Positions 7,571 to 15,109 of a stretch of 23,841 nucleotides of DNA are shown here, piece after piece. The DNA is taken from positions 1 through 23,841 of the forward strand of contig JAGUYV010000235.1 of assembly GCA_020061125.1 (NCBI GenBank), in the 5' to 3' direction. Made by a program: the position numbers and the translations under genes. This DNA is from a bacterium (GTDB lineage: Bacteria; UBP15; UBA6099; DSWB01). How positions within the stretch are numbered: position 1 is the first letter of the stretch; every line of letters begins with the position of its first letter. The notes under the pieces were generated by a model, which made no database searches, was not told the origin of the DNA, and saw only the letters and a list, made by a program, of their open reading frames with translations.

Positions 7571-8953
7571 ATGAAGAAAAAGAATCACCTCATGAACATC
7601 ATGGCCGTCGTGCTCATGGCGATGATCGGGCTTGTTCTCAAGGGCTGCGGCGGCGGAGGCACAAGCAATGTGCTTGCGCCAACGAACAACACGGCAGCAT
7701 CCACGGTCACTTACACGGACACGCTGCCCTCGGCCATGGAAGCCAAGGCCGCCGCGGACATCACCACATTCGACACGGAAGCGCCCACGGCATTCTATGA
7801 CGGCACGACCATCGCCACATCCGGCGCCACGACCCAGGCCATCACCGCCTGCAACAGTTGCCACGCAAGGACGCAGTATGTGCCGTTTCTCAACACAAGG
7901 CACTACAACAACAATGTCACCTGCGAAAGCTGTCACGGCGTGTCCAGCCTGCACACCGTGGGCGGGGGCGACAAAAACAAAATCATCGCCGCATGGCAGG
8001 CGTTGAGCGCCAGCACATGCGCGAACTGCCATTCCTCATACTACGATGAATGGGAAAAATCCGGCCACTCCACCGCCAAGCACGCGGCGCACGGCAGCAG
8101 CGGATGCACCCCCTGCCACACGGGCGAGGGATTCATCGAATACGCGGGCTGGAGTAAAACCAACAACAACGACGACCTCATGTACTTCCTCGGAGAATCC
8201 GGGGCCAAGACCGTGACCGGAGCGGAGACCGAGGGCAACGGCGCGCACAATGTGAACTGCGGCGCCTGCCACAGCCCGCACGAAACCGGTTACGCCGGCC
8301 AGTTGCGCCTGGACAAATCCGCCCTGTGCATTTCCTGCCACGAGGGCCGCAAGAAACTGCCCGGCGACAGCCGCGCCCCGCACCACAACCTCCAGGGCCG
8401 CGTGCTCCTCGGCCAGGGCATCGTCAACACCAGCCACGAAATGCTCTGGGACCGCGCGGGCTTCCTTTGCGGCAGCAACGAGGAAACCAGCTCCGCCGCA
8501 TGCGGAACCTCGAACACCTACACCACGATTTCCACGACTGTGAATCCCATCATGGGCCCGGCCACAACCTGCACGGACTGCCACATGTACTCCAGCGCCA
8601 CCGCGGGCAAAGGCCACACTTTCAAGCCCAACTCTGAAAAGTGCAAAACCTGCCACACCGGCATGAGCCCGGCGGCCGTGATTTCCAACATCCAGAGCAA
8701 CTACGACGCCCTGTATAATCCCATGAAGGCGCGCCTGGACGCAGCCGTCGCGGGCCTGGGTATGCAAATCGGCTCCACGGGTTTGGTAACGAACGCCGCG
8801 GATTACACCGAAGCGCAACTCAAGGCTTATTATGAAGCCTCCTGGAATTTGAACTACATTGACTACGACGGCAGCAAGGGCGTGCACAACTTCACTCTGG
8901 TGGAGAAAGCCATGGAGTACACGGACGCCATGCTCACGAGCCTCGGTTATTGA
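7571..8953 (+). CDS. Octaheme c-type cytochrome, predicted surface lipoprotein
   Basis: This 460-residue protein starts at ATG 7571, following GGAGGGAG. It has a lipoprotein signal with the lipidated Cys at residue 26, then a Gly/Thr/Ala-rich linker to about residue 90. Eight CXXCH motifs begin at about 94, 118, 150, 179, 230, 253, 334 and 358. Two further cysteines at 300 and 311 could form a disulfide. The C-terminal 90 residues are helical and heme-free, with a GVHN motif like that in C-terminal helices of nitrite-reductase-type cytochromes. As third gene of the porin-cytochrome operon it is placed as the extracellular partner, like MtrC/OmcA or Geobacter OmcB by position. I recognise no sequence similarity to those proteins. 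Surface exposure is inferred. Confidence 0.85.
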   Translation: MKKKNHLMNIMAVVLMAMIGLVLKGCGGGGTSNVLAPTNNTAASTVTYTDTLPSAMEAKAAADITTFDTEAPTAFYDGTTIATSGATTQAITACNSCHARTQYVPFLNTRHYNNNVTCESCHGVSSLHTVGGGDKNKIIAAWQALSASTCANCHSSYYDEWEKSGHSTAKHAAHGSSGCTPCHTGEGFIEYAGWSKTNNNDDLMYFLGESGAKTVTGAETEGNGAHNVNCGACHSPHETGYAGQLRLDKSALCISCHEGRKKLPGDSRAPHHNLQGRVLLGQGIVNTSHEMLWDRAGFLCGSNEETSSAACGTSNTYTTISTTVNPIMGPATTCTDCHMYSSATAGKGHTFKPNSEKCKTCHTGMSPAAVISNIQSNYDALYNPMKARLDAAVAGLGMQIGSTGLVTNAADYTEAQLKAYYEASWNLNYIDYDGSKGVHNFTLVEKAMEYTDAMLTSLGY

Positions 8954-9031
8954 GGACTCCGGCATTACGCCGTCGGACGCCTTGACGCGGAGGAACAACG
9001 AATTCACAAGTTGACTGAAAGGAAATGACAA

Positions 9032-9061
9032 GCCCGCGGGCGTATGGCCCGCGGGCCTCTT
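9032..9061 (+). terminator. GC-rich hairpin terminator after the porin-cytochrome operon
   Basis: GCCCGCGGGC (9032-9041) pairs perfectly with GCCCGCGGGC (9047-9056) around a five-base loop. CTCTTT follows. The 10-bp, all-G/C stem is very stable; the T-run is short. It lies 78 bases after the octaheme gene stop. Confidence 0.65.
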
Positions 9062-9111
9062 TCAGAAACACATGACCCAAGCCTTCGACCTCTTTGGATA
9101 CTGTTTTTCCC

Positions 9112-9144
9112 GATGGAGTGACGCTCTCACTCCATCATCTTTTT
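9112..9144 (+). terminator. Rho-independent terminator
   Basis: GATGGAGTGA (9112-9121) and TCACTCCATC (9127-9136) form a perfect 10-bp stem with a five-base loop. It is followed three bases later by TTTTT (9140-9144). This is the most canonical terminator in the window. With the hairpin at 9032 it isolates the porin-cytochrome operon from the quinol-oxidase operon. Confidence 0.75.
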
Positions 9145-9152
9145 GTCAACAC

Positions 9153-9189
9153 GCCATTTCGCCGGAAAGATGCGATATGCTGAAATGGC
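9153..9189. repeat. Inverted repeat upstream of the tetraheme cytochrome gene
   Basis: GCCATTTC (9153-9160) is the exact reverse complement of GAAATGGC (9182-9189), with a 21-base spacer. It lies 59 bases before the ATG at 9248, between the terminators and the ribosome-binding site, which is where an operator or leader hairpin would be. No clear -35/-10 or -24/-12 pair could be placed here, so its function is unknown. Confidence 0.35.
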
Positions 9190-9247
9190 CGAAGAGTATC
9201 GCAAGACACGCAATTACATATCAAAAAACCCATGGGAGGGAACGGAG

Positions 9248-9658
9248 ATGAAAAGAATCTCGAAGACCGTTGCGGCCGCATTCGCGTTCGCCACATTTGC
9301 GGGCGCAGCCGTGTTGCTCGGCGCCGGCAAGGCGGATTCCCACGAAAAAATGCTCCTCAAGCCCAAGGCCGAGTTCTGCTACATGTGCCACGCGGACAAG
9401 AAAGCCGTGTACATGAAATCCGGCCACGGAAAGTTCGATGTCACTTGCGACATGTGCCACAACTCGCACGGCTCGGGCAACAAGTCCATGCTGCTCAAGC
9501 CGGGGCAGGACATGTGCTACGCGTGCCATTCCGATGTCAAGGATCACTTCAACAAATCCGAGCACGGCGCTGCGGGCATCACCTGCAACATGTGCCACGA
9601 CCCGCACGGCACGCCGGACGCCGAGCCGGCCAAGCAGGCCCCTCCGGCCAAAAAATAA
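9248..9658 (+). CDS. Small periplasmic tetraheme c-type cytochrome (paired CXXCH repeats)
   Basis: This 136-residue protein starts at ATG 9248, directly after a purine-rich GGAGGGAACGGAG. A signal peptide of about 30 residues precedes CYMCH (44), CDMCH (67), CYACH (90) and CNMCH (113). The mature protein is a clean internal duplication: each half has LLKP, a first heme, a SGHG or SEHG, and a second heme followed by a HNSHG or HDPHG-type stretch. That is the doubled-CXXCH layout. As first gene of the Rieske/cytochrome b operon it is well placed to take electrons from the Rieske protein, the role of cytochrome f or c1, or to shuttle to the later cytochromes (inference). The Pro/Ala/Lys-rich tail is probably disordered. 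Confidence 0.88.
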   Translation: MKRISKTVAAAFAFATFAGAAVLLGAGKADSHEKMLLKPKAEFCYMCHADKKAVYMKSGHGKFDVTCDMCHNSHGSGNKSMLLKPGQDMCYACHSDVKDHFNKSEHGAAGITCNMCHDPHGTPDAEPAKQAPPAKK

Positions 9659-9684
9659 CGCGCCCGGCGTAACGGGAGCCAACC

Positions 9685-10137
9685 ATGGAGCAAGACACAC
9701 GGAAATCAACGGGTGTGCGGCGCCGCACTTTCCTTGACACGCTGCTGCGCGGCTGGGTTCTGGCCGGCGTGGCGGGCATGGCGTATCCGGTGGCCAAATA
9801 CCTCACGCCGCCGCACGCGCCGGAAGCCGCGGAAAAGGAAGTGGAAGCCGCCGCCGCGGATCAGGTCAAGCCGGGCGAAGCCGTGAAATTCGAATTCCAC
9901 GGCACGCCCGCGCTGCTCATGAATGTGAAAACCGGATTCGTGGCCGTGAGCGCGGTTTGCACGCACCTCGGATGCATCGTGGACTGGGACGCCGGAAAAT
10001 CACAGGTCGTGTGTCCGTGCCACAACGCGATTTTCGATTACAACGGCAACATCGTGTCCGGACCCGCGCCCCTGCCGCTCGAACGCTTCGAGGTGGATGT
10101 GCGCGACAACAAGGTCATGGTCCGCAGAAAGGGGTAA
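9685..10137 (+). CDS. Rieske iron-sulfur protein of a bc-type quinol oxidase complex
   Basis: This 150-residue protein has an N-terminal RRRTFLDTLL stretch followed by one hydrophobic anchor at about residues 22-40; this resembles a Tat signal-anchor. Rieske motif CTHLGC is at 92-97 and CPCHNAIF at 110-117. C92, H94, C110 and H113 should bind the [2Fe-2S] cluster, and C97-C112 form the usual disulfide. GPAPLPL follows, as is common in this family. Start ATG 9685 follows GGAG. The cluster should accept one electron from menaquinol at the Qo site of the adjacent cytochrome b and hand it to a cytochrome c. It is comparable to petC/qcrA. Only two bases separate its stop from the cytochrome b start. 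Confidence 0.95.
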   Translation: MEQDTRKSTGVRRRTFLDTLLRGWVLAGVAGMAYPVAKYLTPPHAPEAAEKEVEAAAADQVKPGEAVKFEFHGTPALLMNVKTGFVAVSAVCTHLGCIVDWDAGKSQVVCPCHNAIFDYNGNIVSGPAPLPLERFEVDVRDNKVMVRRKG

Positions 10138-10139
10138 CC

Positions 10140-10886
10140 GTGCCAGAAGAAGTTAACGGGAAAACTCCCCGGCGGAAGGAAAACAGCATCACGGCGCAGT
10201 TGCGAGGCATCTGGCGGCGCATCAGCCTCGAGGCCGTAGGCGCCGTGGTGTACGGCGGCGTGGACCGCCGCCTGGAACTGTCCGACGCCATCGAGCACGC
10301 GCTCAAGCACAAAGTGCCGCGGCATGTGAATTGGACATATTGCTTCGGCGGCATCACCTTCTTTCTGTTTCTGGTGCTCGCAGCCACGGGCATCCTGCTC
10401 ACACTGTACTACAGGCCGTCTTCCTCGGACGCCTATGAGAGCGTGAAGTACATCATGAACGATGTGCGCTTCGGATGGCTGATCCGCAGCATCCACCACT
10501 GGGCCGCCAACCTCATGGCCTTCACCGTTCTGGCGCACATGGTTCGCGTGTATTTCCACGGCGCGTACAAGCACCCTCGCGAGCTGAACTGGATAGCGGG
10601 CGTTTTCCTTCTCGCGCTCACCCTGGCATTCGGATTCACCGGCTACTTGCTGCCCTGGGACCAGAAAGCCTACTGGGGCACCACCGTGGGCACGCGCATG
10701 CCCGCGGCCATGCCGTTTATCGGCGATTTCATGAAGCTCTTTCTGCGCGGAGGCGACGAAGTCACAGGCCGCACGCTCTCGCGCTTCTACAGCCTGCATG
10801 TCGTCATCCTGCCCATGGTCACGACCTTCTTCCTCGCCGCGCACTTCGCGATGATCCGCAGGCAGGGAATATCCAAACCCATGTGA
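10140..10886 (+). CDS. Cytochrome b6-type subunit of the quinol:cytochrome c oxidoreductase
   Basis: This 248-residue protein starts at GTG 10140, after AAGGGG. It closely follows the cytochrome b6 pattern: VNWTYCFGGIT near 63-73, YYRPSSSDAYESVKYIM, FGWLIRSIHHW, FTGYLLPWDQKAYW, FYSLHVV and MIRRQGIS. Four membrane helices are expected. Heme b ligands are a His of the 119/120 pair, H133, H220 and H235. Cys68 occupies the position of the cysteine that covalently holds the extra heme ci (cn) in plastid, cyanobacterial and Firmicutes b6-type proteins. The C-terminal half of a mitochondrial-type cytochrome b is absent and supplied by the next gene. The protein oxidises quinol at the Qo site and recycles one electron through its hemes. 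Confidence 0.93.
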   Translation: MPEEVNGKTPRRKENSITAQLRGIWRRISLEAVGAVVYGGVDRRLELSDAIEHALKHKVPRHVNWTYCFGGITFFLFLVLAATGILLTLYYRPSSSDAYESVKYIMNDVRFGWLIRSIHHWAANLMAFTVLAHMVRVYFHGAYKHPRELNWIAGVFLLALTLAFGFTGYLLPWDQKAYWGTTVGTRMPAAMPFIGDFMKLFLRGGDEVTGRTLSRFYSLHVVILPMVTTFFLAAHFAMIRRQGISKPM

Positions 10887-10914
10887 CGCATGGAGCAATC
10901 GTTTAGGAGCAGCC

Positions 10915-11394
10915 GTGACTGAACAGGACAAAAAGCAACCGCAGCTTCAAGATGAAGAGTCTGGCGGCATTCCGTTCTATCCGCTGCACTTCATGAAGGA
11001 AGTCATGGTCGTGACAGCCGTGCTGCTCGTCATCCTTGCGCTGTCCATTTTCTTCCCGGCCGGTCTTCAAGAGGCCGCGGACAGTTTCAGCACGCCCGAG
11101 CACATCAAGCCCGAATGGGTATTTTTAGCCATGTATCAGTTGCTCAAGTATGTGCCCCAGGGCGTGGCGTTCGGCAATGTCACCTATCTGAATCTGTTCG
11201 TGGCCGCCACCGGGATTCTCGGGCTGGCAGTGGCCGCACTGCCGTTCCTGGACCGCTCGCCTCACACCATGGCTCGAAAGCGCCCCCTGTTTCTGGCGCT
11301 CGGCCTGCTGGCGCTTGCGCTCTTTGTCGTCTTTACCTATCTCGGGCATTTTTCAGGGGCGCGGGATCCCATCTTCGGGATGCTGATTCCATGA
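10915..11394 (+). CDS. Subunit IV-like C-terminal half of split cytochrome b
   Basis: This 159-residue protein has three membrane helices, at about 28-48, 90-112 and 124-146. It contains HIKPEWVFLAMYQLLKYVP around residues 63-81, which aligns with the conserved subunit IV segment holding the Qo-site PEWY motif. Here the motif reads PEWV (66-69): the glutamate is kept and the tyrosine replaced. Start GTG 10915 follows AGGAG at a proper distance, 28 bases after the cytochrome b6 stop. Together with the preceding gene it forms a split cytochrome b as in b6f complexes. Its last bases include an in-frame ATG (11391) for the following cytochrome gene, so the two may be translationally coupled. Confidence 0.9.
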   Translation: MTEQDKKQPQLQDEESGGIPFYPLHFMKEVMVVTAVLLVILALSIFFPAGLQEAADSFSTPEHIKPEWVFLAMYQLLKYVPQGVAFGNVTYLNLFVAATGILGLAVAALPFLDRSPHTMARKRPLFLALGLLALALFVVFTYLGHFSGARDPIFGMLIP

Positions 11395-11432
11395 ACACAC
11401 GCATGCCCCTGCCTGTCAAGGACGGATTTGTT

Positions 11433-12704
11433 ATGAAACGATTTCCGGAAGCGCGCCCGGCGGCGCTTTGCCTGGCGCGCGTTCTGCTCCTGCTCTGCAC
11501 TTTCGCATCAGCCTCCCACGCCCGGATCGTCCGGTTCGAAGAAGGGTCCACCTGCCATGTTTGCCATGGCAAGGAAACCGTCACGCACGCGGGCAGCGTT
11601 CACGGCCGGTTTGATGTGTCGTGCGTGGACTGCCACGGCGGTGACGACACGCAGATTCTGTGGACCGCGGCCATGAACCCCGCGGCCGGATTCCAGGGCC
11701 GGTTCGGCCCCGAGGAAACCCTGTCCATGTGCGCGGGATGCCATAGCGATTATGAAAAGATGCGCCAGTTCGGCCTGCCCGTGGACCAGCTTATTCAGTA
11801 CAAGTCGAGCGAGCACGGCAAGGCGCTGTTCCAGACCGGCAACAAGTCCGTGGCCGTGTGCACAAGCTGCCACGGGATTCACGACATCCTCGAAGTCAAA
11901 AATCCCCGGGCCAGCGTGTATCCCACGAATGCGCCGGACATGTGCGCGGGCTGCCATGAGAACAGGAAGCTCATGAAGCCCCTTGGAGTCAGCGCCACAG
12001 TGGTTGCCGATTACAGGAAGGGGCAGCACGGGCGCAGGCTCCTTGAAAAGGATCTGGCCGCGCCCTCGTGCCCCACATGCCACGGGGCGCACAGCGCCGC
12101 GCCGCCGGGCGTGGCCGAGGTGGTCAATGTGTGCGGCCAGTGCCACGGCAACATCCGGGACCAGTTCAAGCGCAGCGTTCACTACCGCGAGCGCCTGGAG
12201 TGCATCTCGTGCCACGGAAGCCACAACAATGAACCTCCGTCCACGGCCATGTTCACGAGCGCCAGGCCCGGCGGGTGCCGCAACTGCCACACCGAGCCGG
12301 AATCCCGCGCAGCCGTATTTATCAGGGACACTTTGTCCCATTTGAGCAAAGCCCGCAAAGACCTGTCCGCCGCGGAAAAGGCCGCGGAGCGCGCTGCGCG
12401 CGAGGGATTCTATGTCGAGAGCGAGCAGGTGCTTCTCAAGGAAGCGCATACCGCGCTCATGGAATTCCGCAACACGCAACATTCGCTCGACATGCCCGAC
12501 ACAGACGCGCAACTCGCCACGGTCTCGTCCAAGGCGTCCCATGTCATGGACAACATCAAGGCCAAGAATGAGCGCATCATTGACCGGCGCATCGTAATGG
12601 TTGCCGTGGCGGGATACATGCTCGCGCTGCTGCTGATGCTGTTCATCAAGTACCGGAGGCTCAAGAAAGCCCATTCGGAGGCTCAAGCGCAGCACGATGC
12701 CTGA
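11433..12704 (+). CDS. Membrane-anchored nonaheme c-type cytochrome
   Basis: This 423-residue protein has nine CXXCH motifs (about 41, 64, 100, 143, 171, 213, 234, 257 and 282). A long heme-free helical segment (about 290-385, rich in Ala/Glu/Lys) follows, then one membrane helix at 388-406 and a basic cytoplasmic tail. ATG 11433 is preferred because AAGGA lies ten bases upstream and it gives a standard signal peptide cleaved near residue 30. ATG 11391, overlapping the previous stop as ATGA, would add 14 residues. The heme part faces the periplasm, tethered at its C-terminus. Its place directly after the Rieske/b genes suggests it carries electrons away from that complex. Motifs such as the YRKGQHGRRL stretch ahead of heme 6 are also seen in the undecaheme fusion protein downstream. 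Confidence 0.88.
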   Translation: MKRFPEARPAALCLARVLLLLCTFASASHARIVRFEEGSTCHVCHGKETVTHAGSVHGRFDVSCVDCHGGDDTQILWTAAMNPAAGFQGRFGPEETLSMCAGCHSDYEKMRQFGLPVDQLIQYKSSEHGKALFQTGNKSVAVCTSCHGIHDILEVKNPRASVYPTNAPDMCAGCHENRKLMKPLGVSATVVADYRKGQHGRRLLEKDLAAPSCPTCHGAHSAAPPGVAEVVNVCGQCHGNIRDQFKRSVHYRERLECISCHGSHNNEPPSTAMFTSARPGGCRNCHTEPESRAAVFIRDTLSHLSKARKDLSAAEKAAERAAREGFYVESEQVLLKEAHTALMEFRNTQHSLDMPDTDAQLATVSSKASHVMDNIKAKNERIIDRRIVMVAVAGYMLALLLMLFIKYRRLKKAHSEAQAQHDA

Positions 12705-15018
12705 CACGGACCGCGAATCTCCAAACCGTCCCTTTGTCATTCAAGTGGCCGTGGAGTTGAAAACCTTCATCAAAGTGGCCATCGTGCTTTTTATTGTGTT
12801 CGTGGTGGCCACTTTCCTGGGCGTGAAGCGCACGGAGCGGCCGGATTTCTGCGCCACCTGCAAAATCATGGTTCCCTATTACGAGGCGTGGAAAAACTCG
12901 TCCCACAACCAGGTCCCGTGCATCGAGTGCCACTATGCGCCCGGCATCCGCAGCACCGTCGAAGGCAAGTTCAAGGCCATTTCGCAGGTCGCCAAATATG
13001 TGACCGCCACCGAGGGCACGCGCCCCTGGGCCGAGATCCCCGACGAGTCGTGCCTTCGCGAGGAATGCCACGAGCGGCGCCTGCTGCGCAGCAAGGTCAA
13101 GTACGGCAATGTGGTCTTCGACCACAGGCCCCACCTGCTCGATATGCGCCGCGGCAAGCAGCTCCAGTGCACCTCGTGCCACTCCCAGATGGTCATGGGC
13201 AGCCATATCAGCGTCACGCAGTCCACCTGTTTCATCTGCCATTTCAAAGACAAGTCCATGCCCAAACTCTGGGGAAGCTGCTTGGACTGCCATCCCGACC
13301 CGAAATCAAAGATTAAAGTCGCGGGCGGCGCGGAGTTTCCGCACAAGGATTACATTGACCGCAATGTGCCGTGCATGAAATGCCACACCAATGTGGTGCA
13401 GGGCGACGGCGCCGTGCCCCGCGAGCGCTGCTTGAGCTGCCACAACGAGGAGCGCCACTCGCGCGAATACGACAACCCCTCCAAAGTTCACACCATCCAT
13501 GTGACCGAACACAAGGTGGAGTGCTTCGACTGCCACCTGGAAATTCAGCACGGGCTGCACAGGGCGCAGGTGCGCGAAATGCCCTCGTGCGACACATGCC
13601 ACATGAACACGCACCAGGCGCAACTGGAGCTTTACAACGGCACGGGCGGCCGTCGCGTCCAGCCGCACACCAGTGAAATGGCCGCGCGCCAGGTGTCATG
13701 CCGCGCCTGCCACATCGTGCAGCCGGATAAAAATGGCGCTTCGTTCCCCGGCTCGACCCTCATCGCGGAGAACATCGCCTGCATGGCCTGCCACGGACCC
13801 GAGTACAAGGACATTCTCGGCAACTGGCAGCGCACCCTTGACGGGCTTATCGCGCAGACGCAGCGCGACGCCCAGGCCGCCCGCGCCGCGCGCCCCGGAT
13901 GGCAACTCAACGATACGGAAAAACTGCTTGCCGAACAGCTTCTCAAGGACGCGGATTTCAATCTGGACTTTGTGCGAGGCGCCAAGGGCGCGCACAACAT
14001 TCATTACGCCCGCACTCTGCTCGAAAAATCCCAGTCCATTTACAAGGGGCTGCTCAAACCCGAAAATCTGCATCTGCTCGCTAAAGTGGACAAAAAAACC
14101 AGGCCCAAAGCCGTGTCCAGGGATACGAACTGCACCAAGCTGTGCCACACCGCGCCGCCCGACAAAACCATCCGCTACTACGACAAAGACTTCCCGCACG
14201 GCAAGCACGGCCCCGGCAACAAGGTTGCGTGTTCCCAGTGCCACAGCACGGATAAGCACGGCGAAACCACGCTTTCGCCGGAGTCGTGCAACACATGCCA
14301 CCACACGCAAGAGCCGGCAAAAGACTGCTATGCGTGCCACAAGGACTCCATGCGAAAACAGATTGGAAACTTCCCGCACCTGAAGCATTACAGTTCCAAC
14401 GGGGTGGCGTGCGCTACCTGCCACAAGCTGTCCGGCGCAAGCGGAACCATGAACATTCAGCGCGACTGCGCCTCGTGCCACCATGTCACCGGCGCGGCCC
14501 GCTGCGCCAGTTGCCATACCGCATCCGTCACCACCAGCAGAGGCGCATCGTTCCCGCACAAAAAACACGCAACCGATTACAAAGTCAAATGCACCCAGTG
14601 CCATGTTTTCTCGGAAAAACGCGCGAAAATGGTGTTCACGCGCAACTGCGTGGACTGCCATCATGAGCCTCGCGGCAATACCTGCGCCGCATGCCACGCA
14701 GCGCCCGCCGCTCTCACGGCCAAAAGCGAAATGAACTACGATTGCGATTTCTGCCACAAGGCGGGCAAGGGCGGCGGTTTCGCCGATCCATGGGCCGATT
14801 GCGGCAAATGCCACAGCCAGCAGATCCGGGAAGAAGCAGCGGTTCACGGCGCCAGAAGCTGCGCCAAGTGCCATCCCCTGCATTCCTGGAGCGCGAAGGG
14901 CGCGGCGGCTTGCGCCGCTTGCCACAAGAAGGTGAAGCACAAACAAGCGGTGGGCGGCGACTGCTTTGAATGCCACAAGCCGCATGTCTGGAAAAGTGCG
15001 GCCCCGGCCGCGCGCTGA
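12697..15018 (+). CDS. Giant NapC/NirT-type multiheme cytochrome, up to 27 hemes
   Basis: This 773-residue protein has an uncleaved N-terminal membrane anchor (about 20-42), then a NapC/NirT-like start. The first site is CATCK (52-56) rather than CXXCH, followed by CIECH at 75. I count 24 CXXCH motifs, plus CX4CH at 119-125 and CX3CH at 479-484, giving up to 27 hemes. The N-terminal heme block ends near 366. A heme-free helical region follows (about 371-478), containing GAHNIHYARTLL. The C-terminal part holds three triheme modules beginning with FPHxKH at 499, 559 and 619, a period of exactly 60 residues, then a cap with five to six hemes. The ATG overlaps the previous gene by eight bases. 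It should act as a quinol-linked or complex-linked periplasmic wire; partners are inferred. Confidence 0.88.
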   Translation: MPDTDRESPNRPFVIQVAVELKTFIKVAIVLFIVFVVATFLGVKRTERPDFCATCKIMVPYYEAWKNSSHNQVPCIECHYAPGIRSTVEGKFKAISQVAKYVTATEGTRPWAEIPDESCLREECHERRLLRSKVKYGNVVFDHRPHLLDMRRGKQLQCTSCHSQMVMGSHISVTQSTCFICHFKDKSMPKLWGSCLDCHPDPKSKIKVAGGAEFPHKDYIDRNVPCMKCHTNVVQGDGAVPRERCLSCHNEERHSREYDNPSKVHTIHVTEHKVECFDCHLEIQHGLHRAQVREMPSCDTCHMNTHQAQLELYNGTGGRRVQPHTSEMAARQVSCRACHIVQPDKNGASFPGSTLIAENIACMACHGPEYKDILGNWQRTLDGLIAQTQRDAQAARAARPGWQLNDTEKLLAEQLLKDADFNLDFVRGAKGAHNIHYARTLLEKSQSIYKGLLKPENLHLLAKVDKKTRPKAVSRDTNCTKLCHTAPPDKTIRYYDKDFPHGKHGPGNKVACSQCHSTDKHGETTLSPESCNTCHHTQEPAKDCYACHKDSMRKQIGNFPHLKHYSSNGVACATCHKLSGASGTMNIQRDCASCHHVTGAARCASCHTASVTTSRGASFPHKKHATDYKVKCTQCHVFSEKRAKMVFTRNCVDCHHEPRGNTCAACHAAPAALTAKSEMNYDCDFCHKAGKGGGFADPWADCGKCHSQQIREEAAVHGARSCAKCHPLHSWSAKGAAACAACHKKVKHKQAVGGDCFECHKPHVWKSAAPAAR

Positions 15019-15109
15019 TGCGAGAATGCGTATATGATGTTGTGAAATGCTTGATGACGAAATGGACAGATGGGCGGCGTCCCGCGCCGTCCCCCACGGA
15101 TACAGTTTT

